From Stichopus chloronotus (taxonomy: Eukaryota; Echinodermata; Holothuroidea; Aspidochirotida; Stichopodidae): DNA of 64,000 nt. The position numbers and the translations under genes are program-made. The notes below the pieces were generated by a model that saw only the letters and a program-made list of their open reading frames with translations, did no database searches and had not been told where the DNA came from. This document shows, piece after piece, positions 13,771 through 26,330 of the stretch. The stretch lies in assembly GCA_021234535.1 (NCBI GenBank), contig CM037840.1, positions 13,285,415-13,349,414 of the forward strand. Direction: 5' to 3'. Every line of letters begins with the position of its first letter. The first letter of the stretch is position 1.

Positions 13771-15654
13771 AGTTTCGCGGAACCTTAGTTTGTGTCTCGA
13801 GCTTCGACTCCTTGTTCTTTTGACGCAATAATGAAATGAAAGTGTTATGTGATAACCATCTATGTTCTTCTAGTTGTGTTCGGTTTAAAGCGTTGTATTT
13901 TGTACGTACGTTTCCACATAGCTTGTAGACCTTTTCGTTTACACCTCGTGAGCCATGTCTGTAAAAAGTTGTTTCCTTCTTACAAAGTATGATTCTTTGC
14001 CCTCTTTTTTTTCACTCGTGTTTCTTTGTTTTTCTTCTTCTTCCAAGTTCTTCTTTTTCTTTTCTTTTTTTTTAAGTAAAGCTCACCCACTATACATATT
14101 TCCTCTACGAAAAAGATACACACCAAAGTTAATGAATGTTGGATAACAAACCTGTGAAAACAATGTGGCAACAATAGGAAAGTAGCCAGGCTGACGGCAC
14201 AATTAATCGCCAATTTGTGCTTGCAGGTTACGTTAACCCCAACACACTCGTTTCCTGGGTCTGTTCAATTTTGCCCCCGTGAACTTCGCTGAATTTAAAC
14301 TCAGGGTATACGTGTCACGGTATCACGTGATAACAGGAAATGGGCTGCGACAAACAGAAACCGCACTTTGATTCAAGCGTAAGTGAGTTAGATAGGACAA
14401 AGTGTATAGACTTGCATTACAACAATGTGACATCATTCCGAAACCGGAATCGACTTATTCTTCCTTAAATTCAAGACTGTTATGACTAGAAAGGAATTTA
14501 AAGCAAGGAGTCAGTAACTCTGTATGCTTACCACGGTAGGGAGGGGAGGGGGGTCTCCGTGTGAAGTCAGTGTATGAATAGTCTGGCTGTAGCCGGTGTT
14601 ATGACGTTTCATTGGACATGTAACGTGCTTGCTCGCAAGCAGACAATTCGTGAAGGCTCGGTACGCGTGTACGTTAGAATGCAAAGATCCATACACTTTG
14701 AACATAACGGGGAATCACTTAGAGTGTTTGTGTGTACGAAAAACCAGGAGGATAAAATCATGTTTAATTTCAATGTTTTCTTTATTTGAAAGGTTTTTCT
14801 GGGACAGAATACGTCAATGATCGAAAATGACAGTAACTACTCTCATTGCGGCGTCAGTGTTCCGTATGGAGATTGGCTGTCGGTTGTTTTTACTTTTTTG
14901 CCTACCCACGCAAGTGTCTCAGTCTTAACGTCTCAAGCGGTTGGTGAAGTAACATACTTCCGTACACCACGACAATGTTACCGTATTCAACAAGACCAAC
15001 AGTCGCCGATCCAAGGAGGGGGTGGGGGGTCCGGAAACAACAGGGGCTATGGTCCAACCAAAGGTTCGCCCAAACAATTGTTTACAGTATTTACACCTAG
15101 AAAACGAAATTTTGTCGAAGAAAATTACGTTCAGATTTTCACACTTTTATTGCGTCAAGTAGCACCTGAGCTCACTCAGCTATAAACTTTCACTTTAGAC
15201 CGCTCCTCCATATCACTGTACCATCAATTTTACGCATTTTAATACTTGATTCCAGATGGAAACAATCTAAGACTTGTTCATTCTAAAGGATTACATAAAT
15301 GATGCTTTTCGTGGCTTTCTTGTTGATTCAAAATTTTACTTTTTTATCAATATTAATACATTGTTTGTGCTTTACTTTAAAGGGAATAAGCAGTCGTCCT
15401 TGTTTTATTTTGAAACTTCATCCAAATCTTACAATTCTCTTCTCATTTCTCTTGTAAGAATTTTTCATGATTTTTGCTGAGCATCGGTACTGCATAAAGC
15501 AAGATGTTATGCTGCAAAACTTGAGCAATTCAAAAACAAAAAACGATATCACATGGTTGAAAAACGAGTCATTCATGTATTAGCATAGGGAGGTGATGTG
15601 CCGTTTGAGGTGAATGCATTTTCCCTTGAATAAACTCTTGAAATAAACCTAGTA

Positions 15655-16175
15655 AAAATTGAAAGGCATTTTAGGAGAATGAAATGAACTGGCCGGTATG
15701 GAATGGACTAAAATGAATTAAATTGAGTTAATCGCATCTCAGTTGAATGAAACTAAACTAGTTAAAATGATAGTCTGACATGGCTTGAATTCAGCCAAGA
15801 TAAACTTAAATTGAATATGATTGAATTGACATAAAAATTGTGCCGAATTGGATCAAATGGAGTCAAACACAGATTTGAGATGTACTTCGCTAGTACGTTC
15901 GGTTCTACGTCATAGGTACATGCGTAAAAAAATTCCACGTAATCCAGAAGCGTACACTGGATACTATAGGAAATATTGGATGTTGATCAGTGTTAGCGAT
16001 GCATGAGCAATATAGAGCACAAAATAAAGAAGACATTGTACTGAATTTAATGAACTAGACTGAAAAGAAATTTTATTAGTAATCAAATATCATCGAATTA
16101 CACTATGGAATGGACTTTACTTGAATTGAATCAAACTGAATTCGAATTCAGATCAGTCAAATTTAATCGAATCAT
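15655..16175. repeat. degenerate AATTGAAT-type low-complexity tract
   Basis: Dense GAATTGAA, AACTGAAT and GAATTAAATTGAG variants at 15655-15890 and 16030-16175, without a fixed period. A similar tract occurs at 41265-41500 in the Vac8-like gene. It resembles an old, eroded minisatellite. Confidence 0.5.
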
Positions 16176-17380
16176 TCGATTGTCGCTCCCGATACTATAC
16201 TGTAAAACTAGTAAGTCGCTTTTGGTTGCTTCTGATGGAATTTGTTGAATATTCTGTGTGGACCTCAGAATCAGGGACACCAAGGATCCTACCTACGTTT
16301 CATCTTGGTTCGTACACAGTTGGGAAAGATTCTCAACGCCTATTGGCACATTACAGACAGGTGACCGTGCATTGTCTTATACGCGGTCAGTTTTAAAATA
16401 AAATCCCTTGTTTGACGAATACGATAGAAACATAGATCGACGCTGTTTTGTCGTCTGCTAACTTACACAAGACGACGGTGGACAAAACTTCGCCTCCCGC
16501 TTATGAACATCATTGATATCTTGTGAATCGTGTGTATCCCTTTCTCTGGGTTTGTTTGGAATTAAAATGAGGCTAGTTGCCAACTAAAATTTCCTTTGTA
16601 TTTGTCTTCTTTTTCAAAATCTCCCATTGTATGAATCAACGGGTTAGGTAACGGTCCAGGGTTGATGAAACGTTCACGAAATACCGTTTACGCAATCCCC
16701 AGTTTTTTTTGTTTTTTTTACACAAGTTCCAGTTCACTGCGTCTATTCTGATTCTATTTCCAGTACTTCGAAGGAAAATAGGTGGGAAGGGAAATGGAGG
16801 GGGGGGGGAGGGGCTTGTGCTCTTCTGTTGTTGAGCTTTGTCAATGGTACAGCCAAAGTGCAACATGTGAACTTGTTGGATGCCTCTTGGCATTATTAAA
16901 CCGTTGGGGTGTCATTTATCAAACTGGTATATCGTTGGTTCACGAGGATATGACGTTGTAGGCCAATAACAAAGAAAATTCAACATATGAACTTCAAAGA
17001 AAGCAATGATTTAGACTGACGCGAAAACAGAAAAAAGAAAATCCTTAATGACGATGTATTTCCGTTCAAGGGGACGTTCTCCTAATTCAGAGATAAAAAA
17101 CAATGTCTATTTTTTTTCTTTTCCTTTTTTTTTTTCTTTTTTTTTTTTGTAGTGAAATAACCATCCTTCAAGTTCGTCTACGCTTATTTCAGAGTTCAAT
17201 ACATCAATTTTAGACAGCATGGATGACAAATCGGCTTATTACATCGAAAGAAAGATGTGGGACGGAGGAAGGGGGGTGAGAAGTTAGGCACTACTAAACT
17301 CGACAAATAAAGGCCTTACTTTGAACTACACACAATGAGGTGTACAAGATAAATTCGTTTTTTTTTTTTACTGCGTGCGA

Positions 17381-17393
17381 AGGTCAAAGGTCA
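17381..17393. promoter_or_regulatory. perfect DR1 motif (AGGTCAAAGGTCA)
   Basis: Two AGGTCA half sites spaced by one base, the consensus for RXR/HNF4-type nuclear receptors. It is isolated in intergenic DNA with no adjacent gene seen, so function is unknown. Confidence 0.4.
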
Positions 17394-19073
17394 TTCTTTG
17401 TTTGTGTAAGAAGGTTTTCGCTCCACGCGTTGATGCAAAATATAGTCTTTGTTGTAACCTGGGACCCGTTTCGGCAACATACCTGCAGTTCGCCGTTTTC
17501 AATTTTCTCTTTCTTTTTTCTTTTATTTTTGCTTTTTCACGCACACTTTGTGTCGGCAGCCAGAGGTGAAAGGGCAAGCCGAAAGTGTGCGTGTAGTTGT
17601 AATGAGGGTTGTTTATATTCTTAGTCCACCAGACGGGTTAAAAAAAGACTATAGCAGTTGTCTATGATACATAAATATATTTACTCTTGTTAAAACCGCC
17701 TTGAAAATTATAAGGTGGACCTCGGTTGATATTCCTACTTTTGAATTTGTTTCAAGCTTATCGTCGGTTTGCACCCTCATTAGGTGGTCATGTATTTGGG
17801 TTGAGTTTTTGTATCACGTTGGAAAAGATTGCTTGCAACGATCGCAAGTTGTGAAATCCTGCTTCGAACTTAAAGAACGTAGTACGACTTTTTCGTTGTA
17901 TAATTCTTGATCATTGAAATTATTTCATCTGTAGCGACATGGATGGGGGTCGGGGTCGGAGGGGGGGGGCGACACGTTTTGTGGACATCACAAGAATGCA
18001 TGGGAGGGGTCTGTGAAGCATGGGAAGGCGATTTACAGCGGTCAAATTGGTATTTCCATCCAAAACTTTGTTGGTACGCTCCGCGCCAGGCTGTGGTGGC
18101 GCCATGCTTTGATAGCCAATTCCAACAATTCTAACTCGCAGGCTTACGGTAAGGGATGTAGATGCCACTTAGGCCTCAACAACCTCAACAAACCTTCCGA
18201 GAAATGCACTCTCGAACTGAACTTCATGGCCAGTTTAAAAACGCAAAATGCCACCGAAGGAAGTAGGCCTATCAATGATTTCCTACGTCAAGACATTTTC
18301 AAGATCTGATCCATTTTGTTTTTTAAAGAATTTCACGTTTAAAAATAATAAAAAAAACTGCGAAAGACTGGTTCATAGTACTGGACTATGTTCCCATTTC
18401 CCTCTCTCAGTAACGCCCCCCCCCCCCTCGTCCCCTGAAGATCCTATCATTTTCCACTTGACTTAATTCGTTTCACTTCGTTACCTTTCCTTTCATTTTC
18501 AATAGTGCCTTCATTCTTCTTTCAACTCCCCCCCCCCCCTCATTTTCCCCTTTTTTCCCTCCCAACCTTCCCGAATATGCCTATACGTTTCAATCATTTC
18601 TTTCCCGTTTCGTTCACACCATCCAGCCCCCCTTAACCCCACCCCTCCCAACCACACTATAACCACCGTTTCTTCTCCTCTATTGATGCATTTTCTCTTG
18701 GTACGTACTTCAGACCTGTGAAGCCTCTCCCTGCACAGTGTGCTACCATACAGCTTCACGTTTCCACATACTGCTTTCAGGTAAAAACAACTTCGAGACT
18801 TCCATGCACATACGTTCATTCAAGTTAGGCGTACGTGCGTGAACTGCGGTATACATGCACACCTTAACGACCATGAGTCATAATGTTACACGCTCAACAT
18901 GATATACTTGCGCTCACACATGACGAATACTGATGCTCCATCAATTCATAATACGTTCGTGCACCGGTATTCCGGACACGTATAAGCTGACGAAACTAAA
19001 AGACACACGATTTGTCTTCGTTGAGAAGAACACTGGCACATCTTGGCATTTGGTTATACATGCAAATGCAACG

Positions 19074-19078
<5 letters not shown>

Positions 19079-19147
<69 letters not shown>

Positions 19148-19198
19148 ATATATGATATATATGATATATATGATACATATGATATATATGATATATAT
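19079..19198. repeat. AT microsatellite followed by GATATATAT repeat
   Basis: A pure AT dinucleotide run of 66 bases (19079-19144), then about six GATATATAT-type units. The isoleucine/tyrosine-rich minus-strand frames here are translated repeat. Confidence 0.95.
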
Positions 19199-19804
19199 TT
19201 ATGATATTTACCAACCTTCAAGACGTTGTCAACGAAGTACCGAAAGCAACAACAAACCACACACAAGCCATACCGACAAAACAATGGGCAACCTTTGGGT
19301 TTGCAAAATGGTGTAAATTAGGAATTGGTGTCACATGCCGAATAATATCACTTTTTTAATTTTCCAAAAAGTTTTGTTTATAACTTTCTGTTTTTTTTTT
19401 TTTGTATGTTAATCTCCTTGTCGCTTTGTTTGTTGTTGTATCGTGTAAAATACATCTAAGTGCGTGGCGTTACACTCACTCCAACACCTCGACGCACATA
19501 AAGACCCGACGCTCTGAACTTGCAATTAAGTGTTCCAATTTTATTACGCCTTATACCGACACAATGCGTTGAGAATCCAAACTATATAGTCCAGTAAAGA
19601 GATGGACAAAAGATCCCCCTAGCCGTGGAAGGTCGGTTGAAAATGAACCAGCCGAACCGTATAGCTCTCTCATGTTGCCTCTCGGGCTGCATAATTTGAA
19701 TAATGCCGAAAGGATCCACCATCTGGCCTGATATTAACTGTCCGATAATGACTGGAGTGACTTCATTGGCTAAAATCGTCAATTACGTCAATTTACTTGA
19801 TTGA

Positions 19805-19834
19805 AGCATGGAGCTACAATAATAGCTCCATGCT
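19805..19834. repeat. perfect 12-bp hairpin
   Basis: AGCATGGAGCTA, loop CAATAA, TAGCTCCATGCT. Intergenic; no flanking precursor-like extension that would suggest a microRNA. Confidence 0.75.
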
Positions 19835-20849
19835 GATTAAAGCGCCCACGATCTCTTTGTTTTTTGGTGTGTATTTTTCTTTCTCTTTTTTTTTTCTCAT
19901 GCAAAATAGCATTATTTGGTGAAAGATTGTAATATCTTCATCAGTAGGATTATTCACCACACCCATCGTTTCCAGCCTCACACTCCATCATTGGTCACAA
20001 TGTTTGCACTTTTGACCCCGATTGACGGCTTCTGTATTGTTTGTACGAATAGAGACAATTAACAGAAATACATGAATATTACATCTTTGACTGGCATACC
20101 AGATGATTGTTTCATACCGAAGAAAAATACACAACGCACAAAAAAGGATTGGATGTTACAAAACAAAAATTGAGGCAACATAAAAGCAAAAGCAGGTTAA
20201 ACAGAGGAAGAAACGTTTACATTTGTCGGAAACGGTTTCAATTTGAAGTATCTTTTGAGACTTGGCCCACGTTTCTCACAGCACAAACATACAGTCGTAC
20301 TTACTTTCATGTCATTTTCAATTTTCATCGTCACTTCATTTCCGTTGTTTTTTTTTTTTGTTTTTTTTGTCTCAGACAGGAAACATTTGTAAACCACCTT
20401 CCCAGACTGAAGCAAAATGAGCGAACTGAACCCCAAAACACGACTAGAAAAAAAGAAGAAAAGAATAAAAGAGGTGAAAAATACACTTAAAAAAAGTGCG
20501 CATGTTAAGATGTAAATACAAGCGTTGACCAACTTCAGCGAAATGCATTGTGCTCACTAACACAGAGATCACTAGCTAAATATTTCACTCAAGTGGTTGC
20601 GTCCGTCTGTACATCAAATAATCCGACGCTTGCTTTCAGGTCGATCATTTAACTCCAGCGTTCTCTCAGGTCGGGTTCCTGCACACAGGTTATACCCTAT
20701 TACAGGAAAACCGATGCGGTTACCAACACAGCATTCATCGTTGGTGAAGTCTGCAAGACATTCAATACTTTCTCGCTTAGAAATTTTGAAACGCCAGGGA
20801 GTTTACTTCCTATTTACTACAGCTCTTGCATTTTATGCAACCCCTTTCC

Positions 20850-20910
20850 TCCGCCTCTCTCTCTCCACGTCTCTCTCTCTCCACCTCTCTCTCTCTCTGT
20901 CTCTCAGGCT
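20850..20910. repeat. CT microsatellite
   Basis: Imperfect CT run with CCA/GT interruptions; the serine/leucine-rich frames across it are artefacts. Confidence 0.9.
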
Positions 20911-23900
20911 CTCCTTGTACATTACGATGCGTTAAGAATGCCGACAATCTAATTAAGCGCTCGGTATGTTTCCAGCGCACTACGGCAACTTACATTCATC
21001 CGAAGCTCCTTTTAAAGTGATACTCGTCGGCTTAAAAATCGAATTAGTTAGCCGACTCGGAAATTAAATCTTAAGTTATTTTGGCGATTAATTCTGAGTT
21101 ATGTTGATACCCGGTGAATTTAGAAAGGCACAAAGGAAAGATGAGAAAGTATGACGAAAAGAACTCACTTCAGACTCATTCAGACGGTATTAAGAAAAAA
21201 AAAGGTGCTCAGTAGATTTAAGTTCAAATACGGTAATGGTGATGACGTCACACAGACAGTTTTGTCAGGCTTACCGTATTTATGCATACGTGCCAAATAT
21301 CTAATTTTATTCAACGAAAAAAAAAAAATCAGTCACCGATTGGTGAAGATTAAGTATCATGCAGATAAAAAAGGAGGAAATAATTACTCTGTCCTGACAC
21401 ATCTTTTCGAGAGACAGATAGACATGGTCACGTGCGTGAGATATGGATTCAACGCACATGCGCCCCATGGAGCTGTTAAGCAAAACGGAGATCAACAGGA
21501 ATATTAAACAGAGAGATGTGCCACTGTCACGACAAAACCGCTGCAGATGGGGGGGGGGGGGGCAACCCATTTGAGTTATTAACGTGGTGGGGCATAGGCC
21601 TAGTTGTGTCATCTAATTCCTGCTTGAAAGTTAAGTCTCTTAAAAGAGTTGCATCATGCCACTTCACGGTTATATTTGTATATGTAATCAAAATCCCGTC
21701 TCCTAAAATGAACGTGTTTCACAAGGAAACATAATGTGTATGCATTTTTGGTATATGTAAGAGTTTCTAATACGGTCCACCGTTTGCAATCACATCGTAA
21801 CGGCCCATCTTCCCCACTGAGAGGGAGAACAAGGCGGAGATATTTGGCTACAATCTTAGTTTTTTTTTTTTTTTAACAACAAGTTGGAGAGTCACACGAG
21901 GTTGCGGTGTGTGGGGGGGGGGGGGTACTGTGAGGTAATACTTTTACCATTTATTTTTTATCTTCTTGTATTTTAATATTTGTAAAACGAAACTTTTGAA
22001 CTTTGTAGGGGAACTTACGACTCCCCCCCCCCACAAAAAAAAATCTATAAGTGCAAGAAATACATGACCGTGCTAAAATAATTCATTTGGGGATTGCGTT
22101 CCTACAGCGCCTTCCTTCTGAGGTCCGGCGATCTCTGAGATTACTTACTCTATTATTAATTACTCTTACTCGAAAGTGAAATCATTCCATTTGATTTGCC
22201 TTGTCATAAATATGATTAAATGTGTTCAAAAGACTTTCAGTTTCAAATTTATTTTACATAGCGTTTCACAAAGTATACATGTACCAAGTAAGTAGTGCAG
22301 TTATGCATTAACAAAAGCGTGAAGGACACTACTAGGTAAACAGAAGGAACTATATCACAGCTAGTGACCATGTAGAAATAACCCCAACCACCCCCCCCCC
22401 CCAAAAAAAAGAACCATAAGAAATGAAACAATAAACAAAAACAGTAATGCAATCGGGAAAAAGGGTACAAATGTTGGGAACTTAAAACAAAGTATGAGTC
22501 AAGTAATAATAATTGTTAAGTACTTTTTCCTGAAGGGAGGATAGGGCGTTGTAAAATACATCTTAATTACCTCTTTGCTAGCTTTTTTTAGCTCTTTCTT
22601 TCTCCAAATCGAGTAGGAGCATATTTATGCCACAGATTTGTGGAAAAATGATCTGCTAATGACAGATTTTGTTACCAACAGCGTCCCAGAAGAGAAAAAC
22701 AAACCGTTACTTTTTTGAAATTTTCTTATGTTGTGGCCGGCAAGATAATATTCATGAGTATGTGTTTTATGCCTCTCCTTAAATTTACATTAGAAAGAAT
22801 GTTTTTGATTGGCCATCAATGGCCATCAATGTCTTACTGCAGAAACCAGGTAAACATTGATAAACTTCGACCAAATAACAGTTCATGTTCAAGCTTGGGG
22901 AGGCATAAAAGACATACCGTCCATGAATATTATCGTGTGGGACACACAATAAGAAAAATTCAAATATTAACGGTTCTTTCTCTACTGGGGCGCTCTGTAA
23001 CAAAATTTGTCATTGGCAGATAACGTTTTATGTCCTCTATCATAAGTAGGCTTAAATCATCATAATGTGGCGAAACTCAAACACCATATTGAGAGGAATG
23101 TTTGAGTATATATAGTTCAGGTGGAAGACACTCAGGCACAGAGAGTGAATAGTAGTGCACCCCCCCCCCACACACACACACACCCCTCCTCAAACAAAAA
23201 ATCCTGGATCCGCCAAGTTGATAAATGATTTTATTTATACAGAGATCTTAGACCACTAATCAGTGCTACATGTGCCCGAATCATTATCGCAGAACCGGTA
23301 CATGCATCGTCCATCGCTGAGCTTTATTTTCATTTCGACAGTTTTGTCTTGCCTTATTATGTACTGTGTTGTAATGAACCTGTATTTCACTGATGAAACC
23401 ACAAAAAAAAAAAGCTAGAAAAATTTTAAAGGGATTTTACCTATATTTCATTTTTTGCCCTCTATAGTTACGCTGCAATTCGTCTCTTAACTTCGTTGTT
23501 ATTATTATGTTTGATCTTCCGTGCCTGAGAAAGTTTTGACCTGTGAAATCCGATCTGCTTATATGAACTACCGTCACTGCCTGTACTTTCCGTAATATAT
23601 GGAGGTGGCTGGTGATTTAGTGTGCGCCACTGACTTCTGCCCGAGAGGTCTTGCTATACCGGGTTGGCTATTTGATTTGGACTAATCCATTTTAGATTCC
23701 TGCTTAATTAACAAGCAGCTTTGAAGGAGTACATCATGCTTGGCATCGTATAGGTCTCTTGTTTTCGTGGGTAAAGGTACATGTAAATGTATACGCATTT
23801 ATGTACTTTAATACTGCACCAGCCGATGAACTGCGGCATAGCCGCCAAAGCACTCGCACAGCCGTCCCAGGCAGACCGAGGCCCTATACGGCGGCCGGCA

Positions 23901-26309
23901 CGGTATACACCAACACCTGCCAGAATGTCTACACAGCGGTCACTCTCGTGCCGAATGCAGCCTAGTCCATTGGTGAGAACGATAAGTCAAAGCCCTTTTG
24001 TCCACTCAATCAATATACACACTAACAAGAAACAAAGGCTGGCGACACCAACCGGTGATGCGTACAGTCACCAAGGAACACACTGCCCGCTTCTTTCTTG
24101 GTTTGTTATCAAGTTTATTTCCATGCTTGAGTAAAATCCGTCCTCACGTTATCATTTCAATTGCTACCTTTCTTCACTCCGACGTCTACCTTCCTGTCTC
24201 ACGGAATCACGTGGGGGCCATCATAGGCCTGCCGCTATGGTTCGTCCCCCCTTGCAGGACACGGGAACGAAATAACGCACGTGAAAAGAAGAAGAGCTTC
24301 CGGACTTGTCCGACCGCCGGTCTACGGAGAGAGACGATGAAAAGGGGACAAACAAGATATTCATATGAAAGACGAAAACTGAACAGTACTAATAAAAATG
24401 ACAAAAAAAAAGAGCAAAAAGGGGGTTAAAACGGTCATTTCCGTTGGGAGCACAAAGGAGATACATCACTATATTCCAACCTGCAGGTCTGGAATTAATA
24501 AGGAGCGTGATATATATACAGGCTACACGACTATCATATATGATTCGTATTTTAGCATCCACAATAAAGCAAGAACATAGGCTATATATTTTCTCGATTT
24601 TGCAATTTTGCTCTTTGCGAGTACCGAACGCAACCGGTCATGTATAAGTAGGATGTAGGAACACATAGTTCGTTAATTTAAACGAATTGAAACAGTCAGT
24701 GATACCAGCTACTGGAAGTTAAAAAAAATCCGCAACACTGAAAGAAAACACACACACATACACACACAAAGAAGAAGAGGAAGAAATACAGTGCTCGACG
24801 TGGATCCGAACTATGTTGGTGTATTTAGAGGTGATTATTGAATGCACTAAGAGTATAAAATGACACTGGGAACTAAAGGACATTTAGATCCAAGGGTAGC
24901 AACGAGATGAAATCTTTGTAATTAGCGCATTTACGATGATTTCAAATAAGTAGGATCAACCGATCATCGGACAGGACATTGGATTGGGCCGATGTTCACC
25001 ACTATCGGTAAAACGTCGAATCGGTGAAATTTGGATGTTCGATGTTTGGCGATGTTTGCCGATGTTCAACAACCTGAAAAATGTATGTTAAACACCGGGG
25101 ACGAATTAATCAGTGAGCTATAGGAGCGTGATTGATGAATATTCCACGAACAGGGAAGTGTTGTTAGATCCGAACCTAAGCTGGAAAATGCCCCTTTTTA
25201 TTCTTCAAACTGTCACTAACTTTGCCATTTTGGAAAGGGATATATTTTGCTCCATGCTATTTTAGAAGAGCGGGGAGTTTTTTTTTTAAGTATCGAACAT
25301 TGGTTTTAATTTAAAACGGTATAGGGAAATTAAATTTTAGCGCGGAACCTTTTCACCAACTTTCTACAGTTCCTACAGCGGCTCACATTTACAAAGGATC
25401 TACGTCACGAGCCCGGTTGGTCTTTGAAAGGCTTTTTTGTCAGCAATACTTTCGATTTGTTGAAAAAAAGCATAGTGATATTAAATACATCAATCACAAC
25501 ACAAATTTGATCAGCGTATATATTAAGTTTTAAACGATTACTTGAGAATAGAAAGAGTTCTTAAAAACCATAGTTCAGAGCAAAATATTAAACCACAACG
25601 ATATAATAAACCGAAGGTTAATGTTGACTCAAAATGTGTATAGGAATATTCTCTTTAAAATCCTAATGGGGGGTTGCAGTTTCCGTCATTTTATGTATAA
25701 ATAGTTAATGAGATTTCAATTAGATTGCGATTATTCGCCGGGACAACTTCCCCCAATAAAACAAGTTATTGTCATGAACGAGCGTTGAGCCAATCAACAA
25801 TCGTTACTAGGGTTACGTCAATTTGGTGAGGGGATTAGGCTCGGGCGAATAACGGAGGGTATTCAATTGGCCCGGTATTCGCCATGTTCGTGTGAATAGT
25901 TTCAACATTTTTATTATGCTTGCTCATACTCATTGCTGCTCAATTCCAGATGCTTTTGGGGTAGAGATTTAATAGGTTTAGTAGATTTAGTAGGTTACTT
26001 AATACTACTAAATGGTCCCAGCAGAAGCCAGAACCACCCCCCCCCCCCCTCCAGTCACCCACTCACCCGAGGTTCAAGACAAAGATACAGACGTGTTGAC
26101 ATGCCCGTAGCCAGGTGGGAGTTTTAGGTGTGGCTAACCTTTACTACAGAAGGAGACTTGCCTTGGTGATTCTTAAATAATAAATCAATTCAAAAACGAC
26201 TCGAAAAGCAACGAGAAAGTGAAAAGGGATGTAAGGGGGGGGGGGGGGGAACTACTAGGGTTCTTCTGACTCAAGTTCTGCTATTCGACGTAAAATTTTG
26301 TTCTCTCCT

Positions 26310-26330
26310 CCCCCCCCCCCCCCCCCCCCC
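26310..26330. repeat. 21-base C run
   Basis: The longest of many G/C homopolymers in the window. Others include 14 C at 10237-10250, 14 G at 21549-21562, 15 G at 26235-26249 and 19 G at 26913-26931. Confidence 0.95.

Larger units (their letters stand above)
13427..19078. other. intergenic DNA, no gene recognised
   Basis: Moderate CpG, poly-T and poly-G runs (for example 17107-17150 and 16800-16810), the AATTGAAT-type tract and a DR1 motif. The longest frame, 122 codons at 14817-15185 on the plus strand, has a Gly-rich run and matches nothing I know. Confidence 0.45.

Noticed and set aside
14817..15185. 122-codon plus-strand frame with a Gly-rich run
   Set aside because: No domain, no splice sites or promoter context, and the Gly run comes from a poly-G tract.
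18996..19284. Tyr/Ile/Ser repeat protein frames on the minus strand
   Set aside because: Translation of the AT / GATATATAT microsatellite.
19805..19834. 12-bp hairpin as a microRNA precursor
   Set aside because: Stem too short and loop too small, with no extended pairing in the flanks.
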